From positions 1 to 46,629 of the forward strand of contig NZ_JAIWNB010000046.1 of assembly GCF_020215705.1 (NCBI RefSeq): a stretch of DNA of 46,629 nt. Direction: 5' to 3'. How positions within the stretch are numbered: position 1 is the first letter of the stretch; every line of letters begins with the position of its first letter. The stretch comes from Nonomuraea aurantiaca. Lineage in GTDB: Bacteria; Actinomycetota; Actinomycetes; Streptosporangiales; Streptosporangiaceae. Shown in pieces: positions 40,894-46,629 of this stretch. The notes under the pieces are model-generated. The model saw only the letters and a list, made by a program, of their open reading frames with translations. It had not been told where the DNA came from and searched no databases. A program made the translations under genes and the position numbers.

Positions 40894-41367
40894 TCAGGAG
40901 GATTCGGGCGCTCCGCCGAGTCCCGCCTCGCGGGCACGTACGATCGCCGCGGGCCGGTCGGCCAGCTGCAACTTGGTCAGTACGTTCGAGACGTGGTTGC
41001 GCACGGTCTTGCCACTCACGCCGAGGCGCCGCGCGATCGCCGTGTTGTCCAGGCCCCGGGCGACCAGTCCGAGCACCTCATGTTCCCGTTCGGTGAGCTG
41101 CGGGAACGGGGAGGCCACGACGGCCTTGGAGAAGTGCGCGAGCAGCCGCGTCGCCACGCCGGCACCGAAGACCGCCTCGCCGCGGGCGACCGCGCGGACC
41201 GTGGCCGTGATCTCCTCGGGGCCGGCGCCCTTGAGCGCGTAGCCGTGGGCGCCGGCCCGCAGGGCGGCCAGGACGTTCTCGTCGTCGTCGTACATCGTCA
41301 GGATCAGCGCACGCGTGGGCAGAGCGGCGGCCCGCATCCGGGAGGTGACCGTGAGCCCGTCGCCGCC
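40894..41367 (-). pseudogene. NarL/FixJ response regulator lacking the first half of its receiver domain
   Basis: The frame contains the second half of a receiver (GGDGLTVTSRMRAAALPTRA, LILTMYDDDENVLAALRAGA, HGYALKGAGPEEITATV, with the conserved switch Thr and Lys) and a complete LuxR-type HTH (FPQLTEREHEVLGLVARGLD, NTAIARRLGVSGKTVRNHVS). The N-terminal ~55 residues with the acidic pocket and phospho-acceptor Asp are missing; instead the sequence joins the 3' end of the kinase gene at about 41370. A truncated DNA-binding protein could be translated from an internal start (Met at 41337), but it could not be phosphorylated. Confidence 0.8.
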
Positions 41368-43598
41368 GGCAGGAAGGCGCGCACACAGGTGCCCCCCTCG
41401 GGCAGGGAGCATATCGACCATTCCCCGCCGACCTCGGCGGCCCGCTCCCGCATGGAACGCAGCCCCACCCCGGGCGCCCGCTCAGGATCGAGCCCGGGGC
41501 CGTCGTCGCGTACCGTCACCTCGACGCCGTCGGCCGCCAGCGCGATCTCGGCGGTGCAGCCGGTCGCGCCGCTGTGCCGGACCGCGTTGGTGATCGCCTC
41601 GACGGCGATCCGGTAGGCCGCCGTCTCGACCGCGGCGGGCAGCGGCGGCAAGCCTTCCTCGCCGATGACCTCGATCGGCATTGCTCCCGCCAGGGTCGCC
41701 GCCCGGGAGCGTACCGCTCCGACGATGCCCAGCTCGTCCAGCGCGGGCGGGCGCAGCGCCTCGACCAGGCGCCGGATGTCGGTCAGCGACGCGCTCGCCT
41801 CCGCGGATATCTCGCCGAGCAGGGAACGCGCCGCCGAGTCACCCGGTACGGCACGGGCCGCCAGCGCGGCCTTGAGCCCGATCGCGGCCAGCGTCGGTCC
41901 CAGCCCGTCGTGCAGGTCGCGGCGCAGCCGGCGGCGTTCGTCCTCCCGCGAGGCCACCACCTCGGCGCGGGAGCGGGCCAGGTCGTCGTGCAGCCGTACC
42001 GCCTGCACCGCGCTTCCCACCTGCTGCGCCAGCGAGGCGATCAGGCTGAGGTCGATGGGGTCGAGCGGGTCGTCCGAGCCGCGCGCCGAGACCAGCAGCA
42101 GCCCGACGAGCGTCCCGTGGTAGCGCAGCGGCTCGGCGTGCACCTCGCCCGCCGCGACGCCGTGCCGGGCCGCCGAGTGGCGTTCGCCCGCGCCGTCCAC
42201 CAGGTCGATCGCCACGTACGGCACGCGTAACGACCGGGCCACGGTCTCCACGATCGCCGGTAGCATCTCGGCGGGCAGCAGCACCGCCTGCAGCCGTGCC
42301 CCGAGGCGGGTCAGCGCCCCCTCCGGGTCGTGGCGGTCGCCGTACATCACCCGGTTGACGGTGCTCTGCGCCGCGTTGCGCAGCGGCGCCAGCGCGAGCG
42401 CCGCGCTGGCCGCGGCGAGTGCGGCGGCCACGGTGCCCGACAGCCGCAGCACGCTGACCAGGATCGCGACCACGGTGGCGTACCCGGCGACCAGGATCGC
42501 GACCACGGTGGCGTACACCAGCGAGCGGTTGGCCAGCCTCTCGACGTTGAACAGGCGGTGGCGGCGCAGCGCGACCCCGATCCCGGCCACGAACGGCAGC
42601 CCCGTCAGGCCGAGCGCGCCCCAGGGCAGCGGCTGCGTTCCGATGATCAGTTCCGGGAGGTGCCAGCCCGCGATGCCGAGTACGGCCGCGGCCGCGCCGC
42701 CGCCCAGCATCCAGCGCATCCGCCCGCGCATCAGCGGATCCGGGTTGCCGCGATAGCTGATCGCGCCCCAGACCGTCCCGGCCACCAGCACCAGCGCCAC
42801 CACCGCCGTCTGACCGCTGTGCAGCAGACCGAGCCACCGCAGCGTGTCAGGCGCCACCAGCGCCGCGACCCCGCTCCACGCGGCCATCGCGGCCAGGGGC
42901 GCGGCGTACGCGACGGCGATCGTCTTGCGGGTACGGGGCGACAGAGGCTGGCGAGCCGTGAACGCGAGCACGAAGGCCAGGAACGCTCCCCAGCCGATGG
43001 AGTACGACACGATCGCGTTGATGTGGAACAGCCAGAGCTGAGGGCCGCCGGTGGCCAGCGTGAGTACGGGCAGCCCGACGGCGACGGTGAGCGTGCTGCC
43101 CAGCAGCCCGGCCGCGAGCACGAGCAGCGGGGCCGTCGCGGGCGCCTCGGGCCGCCGCAGGTACAGGGCGGCCGCCAGCCCCGCCAGCGCGAGGACGAAC
43201 ACGAGGTTGCCCCAGCCCTGCACGAGCAGCGGGTACGGGTCGGGCCGATCGACGCGTACCGCCACGACCGCGTCCTTGCCGGCCACGCCGTACGGGACGC
43301 TCGCGCCCAGGCCGGGACGAGAGACGGCGCCGAGCCCGTCGGCCAGGCGCCTGCCCGCGACGGCGATCACCAGGTCCCCGGTCCGCAGCCCAGGCACCGA
43401 GGGCGCGGCCGGCATGTCCACCACGACGCCGTCCAGACGCCACGTCGACCAGCCCAGCCGCACGATGCTGCCGTCGGACGGCGCGTCCAGCGAGACGGCG
43501 GTCGCGACGACGCCCAGCACCACCAGGACGATCGCGACCCCGGCCGGAACCCTGCGCGAGCGTCGCACCGAAGCCAACCAGGACAGCCGCGCGGACAC
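41304..43598 (-). CDS. Two-component sensor histidine kinase (HisKA_3/HATPase, multi-span, GAF-like)
   Basis: About 764 aa. An N-terminal membrane anchor and a PDZ-like extracytoplasmic segment (VPGLRTGDLVIAVAGRRLAD) precede a block of seven or more membrane helices to residue ~400, a GAF-like region, and the kinase core: EDERRRLRRDLHDGLGPTLA with the phospho-His, ITNAVRHSGATG (N box), VRDDGPGLD and GVGLRSMRERAAEVGG. The natural end is near GGTCVRAFLPA; the last ~20 residues are read from the fused response-regulator gene in the wrong frame. GTG 43598 has GAGGA upstream. NarL-type partner directly downstream is truncated. Confidence 0.88.
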   Translation of the reverse strand: MSARLSWLASVRRSRRVPAGVAIVLVVLGVVATAVSLDAPSDGSIVRLGWSTWRLDGVVVDMPAAPSVPGLRTGDLVIAVAGRRLADGLGAVSRPGLGASVPYGVAGKDAVVAVRVDRPDPYPLLVQGWGNLVFVLALAGLAAALYLRRPEAPATAPLLVLAAGLLGSTLTVAVGLPVLTLATGGPQLWLFHINAIVSYSIGWGAFLAFVLAFTARQPLSPRTRKTIAVAYAAPLAAMAAWSGVAALVAPDTLRWLGLLHSGQTAVVALVLVAGTVWGAISYRGNPDPLMRGRMRWMLGGGAAAAVLGIAGWHLPELIIGTQPLPWGALGLTGLPFVAGIGVALRRHRLFNVERLANRSLVYATVVAILVAGYATVVAILVSVLRLSGTVAAALAAASAALALAPLRNAAQSTVNRVMYGDRHDPEGALTRLGARLQAVLLPAEMLPAIVETVARSLRVPYVAIDLVDGAGERHSAARHGVAAGEVHAEPLRYHGTLVGLLLVSARGSDDPLDPIDLSLIASLAQQVGSAVQAVRLHDDLARSRAEVVASREDERRRLRRDLHDGLGPTLAAIGLKAALAARAVPGDSAARSLLGEISAEASASLTDIRRLVEALRPPALDELGIVGAVRSRAATLAGAMPIEVIGEEGLPPLPAAVETAAYRIAVEAITNAVRHSGATGCTAEIALAADGVEVTVRDDGPGLDPERAPGVGLRSMRERAAEVGGEWSICSLPEGGTCVRAFLPAATGSRSPPGCGPPLCPRVR
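42456..42516. repeat. 33-bp period tandem duplication in the kinase membrane domain
   Basis: A 28-bp sequence at 42456-42483 recurs at 42489-42516. The in-frame duplication adds 11 residues and gives YATVVAILVAG/YATVVAILVSV, lengthening or doubling a membrane helix. Confidence 0.9.
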
Positions 43599-43734
43599 AC
43601 CCCCATCCTCACCGACAATCGGCCGCGAAACCACCGGCCCGCCGGCGGTAGGTCACAGGGCGAGGTCGATGTACGGGTCCCGCTCGCGTGTCCGCCGGAT
43701 GGCCTCGGCCTTCGTCCAGCGGGCCAGGCCGGCG

Positions 43735-44331
43735 TCAGTCGGCCCGCAGGAGGGTGTGCAGCTCGGCGGTTTCGAGGATGTGTGCCCGTGAGGGAAAGAC
43801 CTGATGGAGCAGGACGTCGTGCGCTTCGGGGTCAGGGTCGGCGACGCCGTCGGCCAGGACGTAGAGCTGGTAGTCGCGGTCGGCCGCGTCGAGGACGGTG
43901 GACAGGACGACGCCGCTGGTGCTGATGCCCGCGATGATCAGAGTGGTGATGCCGTGTTCGCGCAGCCGCTGGTCGAGGTCGCTGGTGGAGAGGGCTCCGT
44001 AACGGATCTTACGCACGACGATGTCTTCGTCCTGGGGAGCGAGACGTTCGTGGATAGCGGTGTCAAGGTCTGCGTGGTGCATGAGACGGTGCTGGGCGAT
44101 CGGTGCGAAGGACCTGTTGGTGGGCGGGATCGCGGCCCAGTCGGCCTCGGTGAAGCCGACCCGGACATAGGCGACGGTGCCGCCACTGGCGCGCACGTCG
44201 GCGATGACCTTTTCCATGCGTCCCAGCAGGGCTTCACTGTCGCTTTCTGGGAGTAGCGCGAGGATCGCGGGCTGATAGTCCATGACGAGCAGGGCGGTGC
44301 TTGCGGGGTCTAGCGCGGCGGCGGTGCTCAT
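43735..44331 (-). CDS. Isochorismatase-family cysteine hydrolase
   Basis: A 198-aa protein with the family fold: TALLVMDYQPAILALL (catalytic Asp), VAYVRVGFTEADWAAIP, VVRKIRYGALSTSDLDQRLR (Lys), and TLIIAGISTSGVVLSTVLDA where GISTSG replaces the usual G-x-x-T-x-x-C-V. The nucleophile Cys position is occupied by Gly-Val (STSGVV), so catalysis is doubtful or altered; this variant is common in a subgroup. ATG 44331 has GAAAGG about 11 bases upstream. The 12-base TTGCCTTTCGGG just upstream also occurs beside the monooxygenase start at 17933. Substrate unknown. Confidence 0.87.
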   Translation of the reverse strand: MSTAAALDPASTALLVMDYQPAILALLPESDSEALLGRMEKVIADVRASGGTVAYVRVGFTEADWAAIPPTNRSFAPIAQHRLMHHADLDTAIHERLAPQDEDIVVRKIRYGALSTSDLDQRLREHGITTLIIAGISTSGVVLSTVLDAADRDYQLYVLADGVADPDPEAHDVLLHQVFPSRAHILETAELHTLLRAD

Positions 44332-44643
44332 AGGAGTGTTTGCCTTTCGGGTGGCGCCTGGTCGGCGTCCTTGAGGTGGGGCGTGTGGTCGTGTCGGGGG
44401 AGGAGGAGACCGGCGCCATGTGCCGAACGTGCTGACCGCGTACGCGGCCCAGTACCACCTGAACTGCCACTCCAGCGACCTTCCCAACACGCACCCCGCC
44501 ATCTCCCAGAAACAACCACTCGTTGATGGAGAGATCAAAACGCGCAGCTAGTAGGCTCGTCAAACAACCGGTTGACCGAAGTCACACAACTATGAGTTGT
44601 TCACTAAGACCAGCCGGTGTGGATCTCGATTAAGAGCTGTTTC
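44332..44643. other. Intergenic region with an unknown 3' relic and palindromes
   Basis: A plus-strand frame ending at 44551 reads VPNVLTAYAAQYHLNCHSSD and NTHPAISQKQPLVDGEIKTR then stop; it looks coding but has no start and I do not recognise it. The dyad ACAACT-ATG-AGTTGT lies at 44586-44600 and CAACCGGTTG at 44565-44574. No other gene is seen. Confidence 0.4.
44586..44600. promoter_or_regulatory. Orphan operator-like dyad
   Basis: ACAACT-ATG-AGTTGT has perfect 6-bp arms and resembles operators of small winged-helix regulators. It is 43 bases beyond the stop of the oxidoreductase gene and 255 bases upstream of the isochorismatase-like gene, so its target is unclear; it may be left from a lost divergent gene. 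Confidence 0.35.
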
Positions 44644-45651
44644 TTAGGTCATCGTGACGACGACCTTGCCGGCTTTGGCGCGTCCTGCCTCGAGGTAGGC
44701 CAGTGCTTGTCGGGTTTCCTTGAACGGGAAGACGCGGTCGACGACGGGCCGGATCTCGCCCGCGTCGATGAGCTGGGTGAGCTCGCGGAGCTGGTCGCCG
44801 CTGGCCTTCATGAACAGGAACGAGTACGTGACGCGGTGGCGTCGGGCGTGGCGGCGGGTCTGGAAGCTCAGCGCGGTCATCGCCAGCCGGATGATCGGAT
44901 TCGCCCCGAGTTCCCGGGCAAAGGCGGCGTCGGGCGGGCCCGCGATACTGATGATCTTCCCGCCGGGTTTGAGTACTCGCAGGGACTTGGTGAGGGTCTC
45001 GCCGCCGAGGGGATCCAGGACGACGTCGTAGTCGTGCAGGACCGTCTCGAACGCGTGCTTCTTGTAGTCGACGACGACGTCCGCGCCCAGGCTCTTCACC
45101 AGGTCGACGTTGGCGGTGCTCGTGGTCGTGGCCACGTGCGCGCCCAGGTGTTTGGCCAGTTGGATGGCGATGGTGCCGACGCCGCCGGAGCCCGCGTGGA
45201 TGAGGACCTTCTGGCCCGGTCGCAGGTGTGCCCGCTCGACCAGCGCCTGCCACGAGGTCAGGGCGACCAGGGGAAGGGACGCGGCCTCCTCCATGGTCAG
45301 CGTGGCCGGTTTGGTCGCGACGTCGTCCTGGTGCACGGCGATGAGTTCGGCGAACGTGCCGATCCGGTCCTTGTCGGGCCGCGCGTAGACCTCATCGCCC
45401 ACCGCAAACCGGCTGACGGCCGCACCCACCTCGACCACCACCCCGGCCAGGTCGTTGCCCAGGACGAACGGGACCCGGTACGGCAGGATCGCCTTGAACT
45501 CCCCGTCCCGGGTCTTGAGGTCGAGCGGGTTGACGCTTGCCGCGTGGATCCGGATCAGCACGTCGTCCGCGCCGACCTGCGGGTCCGGCCTCTCGCCGGC
45601 CCGCACACCAGCCTCGCCGCCGTAGCTGTCGACCATGAAGGCCCTCATCAT
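44644..45651 (-). CDS. NADP-dependent oxidoreductase, quinone-reductase-like MDR
   Basis: A 335-aa zinc-free medium-chain reductase: N-terminal GroES-like domain (VLIRIHAASVNPLDLKTRDG, VPFVLGNDLAGVVVEVGAAV) and a Rossmann domain with VLIHAGSGGVGTIAIQLAKH. The lack of Cys/His zinc ligands and the AGSGGVGT loop point to NADPH:quinone oxidoreductase/zeta-crystallin type. ATG 45651 has AAAGGG upstream. It follows an SDR gene (32 bases) and both are divergent from a TetR gene that probably controls them. Confidence 0.92.
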   Translation of the reverse strand: MMRAFMVDSYGGEAGVRAGERPDPQVGADDVLIRIHAASVNPLDLKTRDGEFKAILPYRVPFVLGNDLAGVVVEVGAAVSRFAVGDEVYARPDKDRIGTFAELIAVHQDDVATKPATLTMEEAASLPLVALTSWQALVERAHLRPGQKVLIHAGSGGVGTIAIQLAKHLGAHVATTTSTANVDLVKSLGADVVVDYKKHAFETVLHDYDVVLDPLGGETLTKSLRVLKPGGKIISIAGPPDAAFARELGANPIIRLAMTALSFQTRRHARRHRVTYSFLFMKASGDQLRELTQLIDAGEIRPVVDRVFPFKETRQALAYLEAGRAKAGKVVVTMT

Positions 45652-45683
45652 CGTTTCCCTTTCTCGTCCGCGTGCGGGACGGT

Positions 45684-46370
45684 TCAGGCTGGGTTCGGCG
45701 TGGTGGACAGGCTTTGCTTGATGTTCCGGGTGACCTCGTCGGCGAGGATTTCCGGCAGGCCGTTCTCGATGCCGTGCAGGAGCTGGGCGGCGACGTCGGC
45801 GGGGTCGGTCTTCTGCTCGGCGGGAACGCTAACGGCCATGTCGGTGTCCATGTACCCGACGTGCAGCGCCGAGACGGTGATGCCGCGCGGCGCCAGCTCC
45901 TCGCGAACCGCGTTGGTCTGCGCCCAGGCGGCGGCCTTGGCCGCGGCGTAGGCCCCGGTCGCGGCGGGGTGCCACCAGGACAGCACGGACAGGACGTTGA
46001 CCACGGCGCCGCCGCCGTTGCCCTCAATGACAGGGGCGAAGGCCCGGGTCACGGCGAGCGGGCCGAAGAAGTTCGTCTCCATCTCCAGCCGCACCGCCTC
46101 CAGGTCGCTGGCGATCAGCGGGGTGCCGGTGGAGATCCCGGCGTTGTTGACCAGCAGCGTCGCATCCGATGCCAGGCGGGCCGCGGCCCGGATGGACTCC
46201 TCGTCGGTCACGTCCAGACGCAGCGGGATGGCGCCGGCCACGTCCACACTCTCCGGGCGGCGGGCCGCCGCGTACACCTTCGCGCCGCGCTCCAGCAGTT
46301 GGAGGGCCAGATGGCGACCCAGCCCTCGGTTGGCGCCCGTGACCACGGCGACCGCGTTCTTCAGTTCCAT
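45684..46370 (-). CDS. SDR-family oxidoreductase
   Basis: A 228-aa short-chain dehydrogenase: VAVVTGANRGLGRHLALQLL, LDVTDEESI, LLVNNAGISTG, LSVLSWWHPAATGAYAAAKA (Ser, Tyr, Lys of the active site) and VSALHVGYMDTDMA. Arg residues after the second strand (AAARRPES) favour NADPH. ATG 46370 has GGGAGC 5 bases upstream. It lies 100 bases from the divergent TetR gene, with a perfect operator between, and is followed by the MDR gene, forming a two-gene operon. Confidence 0.92.
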   Translation of the reverse strand: MELKNAVAVVTGANRGLGRHLALQLLERGAKVYAAARRPESVDVAGAIPLRLDVTDEESIRAAARLASDATLLVNNAGISTGTPLIASDLEAVRLEMETNFFGPLAVTRAFAPVIEGNGGGAVVNVLSVLSWWHPAATGAYAAAKAAAWAQTNAVREELAPRGITVSALHVGYMDTDMAVSVPAEQKTDPADVAAQLLHGIENGLPEILADEVTRNIKQSLSTTPNPA

Positions 46371-46396
46371 GTCTGCTCCCAGCGTTGCGGGCTCAT

Positions 46397-46418
46397 TTAG
46401 ATTACGTTTGTAATCTAA
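46397..46418. promoter_or_regulatory. Perfect TetR-type operator
   Basis: TTAGATTAC-GTTT-GTAATCTAA: two perfect 9-bp arms around a 4-bp centre, in the 99-bp divergent region between the SDR and tetR starts. The size and symmetry fit a TetR dimer site repressing both directions. Confidence 0.85.
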
Positions 46419-46469
46419 GCTGGAAGCATAGGATAGATGACAGCCGACATCCAAATGAGGGGGTGGCCG

Positions 46470-46629
46470 ATGGGCCGCGTGTCACAGGCGCAAGCACAGG
46501 AAAACCGCAGGCGGATCGTGGAAACCGCCTCCCGGCTCCTCCGCGAACAGGGCACCCACGTCAGCGTCGCCGACCTCATGAAGGCGGCCGGACTGACCCA
46601 CGGCGGCTTCTACAAGCAGTTCGCCTCCA
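46470..46629 (+). CDS. TetR/AcrR-family regulator, 3' end outside window
   Basis: The first 53 residues are visible: QENRRRIVETASRLLREQGT, HVSVADLMKAAGLTHGGFYK and QFAS, the TetR helix-turn-helix with the FYxxF signature. ATG 46470 is preceded by GAGGGGG; an in-frame ATG at 46437 is possible. Divergent from the SDR/MDR operon across a perfect palindrome, so it is most likely the repressor of that operon. Confidence 0.9.
   Translation, partial: MGRVSQAQAQENRRRIVETASRLLREQGTHVSVADLMKAAGLTHGGFYKQFAS

Noticed and set aside
42330..43925. Long plus-strand frame (531 codons) opposite the histidine kinase
   Set aside because: Composition is His/Arg/Gln-rich with no motif, and the opposite strand encodes a complete kinase core.
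1..46629. CRISPR array or tRNA genes
   Set aside because: No series of regularly spaced direct repeats and no cloverleaf-like T-loop (GGTTCGAATCC-type) sequence was noticed on either strand.

Overview
The window is very GC-rich, uses many GTG/TTG starts, has tightly packed and often ATGA- or GTGA-coupled genes, and encodes typical actinomycete families: an XlnA-like GH10 xylanase with a CBM13 lectin, a mycothiol-dependent maleylpyruvate isomerase relic, ECF42-type sigma factors with YCII/DGPF partners, a large LuxR (LAL) regulator and a TPR-CHAT protein. It is most likely chromosomal DNA of a filamentous Actinomycetota; Streptosporangiales-like is my guess from gene style. I see no tRNA, rRNA, CRISPR array or replication origin.

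Layout. 0-3.4 kb: xylanase 3' end, a fused ABC exporter, and a mostly empty stretch. 3.4-8.1 kb: a truncated DUF11 surface-protein gene abutting an SgcJ/EcaC-family gene with a MerR-type promoter, an intact Gfo/Idh/MocA-aldo/keto reductase fusion, and fragments of at least six other genes (GH20 hexosaminidase, sugar ABC permease, P450, deazaflavin-dependent oxidoreductase, two unknowns). 8.2-12.4 kb: a compact three-gene operon of a small Cys-containing protein, a membrane protein and a 975-aa TPR-CHAT putative protease, the best candidate for an uncharacterised system. 12.5-16.2 kb: two divergent regulator/enzyme pairs (GAPDH/MarR and LysR/NAD(P)-binding protein) with visible operators. 16.4-18.1 kb: a rifampicin-monooxygenase-like flavoprotein preceded by a strong-RBS 17-aa leader peptide, competing hairpins and a WhiB7-like promoter. 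18.3-20.0 kb and 32.6-34.9 kb: two paralogous YCII + ECF42 sigma modules with near-matching TGTCGR-N17-CG promoters. 20-25.4 kb: a scrambled region with Tn3-family transposase pieces, two internally deleted hydrolases, a broken DUF4331 gene and a truncated pRiA4b ORF-3-like gene. 25.4-30.7 kb: an SDR/hydrolase/hydrolase operon followed upstream by a LAL regulator. 35.2-40.8 kb: a cell-wall/peptidase cluster (S13 plus two S12 enzymes) and small secreted or membrane proteins. 40.9-43.6 kb: a sensor kinase whose partner response regulator has lost its phospho-acceptor half. 43.7-46.6 kb: isochorismatase-like hydrolase, quinone oxidoreductase-like enzyme, SDR and a divergent TetR gene with a perfect operator.

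Overall theme. The region combines small redox/hydrolase genes next to one-component regulators with an unusually high number of short-range deletions and frameshifts, plus at least three fragments of Tn3-type transposase on the same strand. This looks like an accessory region that has been repeatedly inserted into and pruned, although assembly error should be excluded for the frameshifts. Function calls rest on recognition of motifs by eye; no database search was possible.
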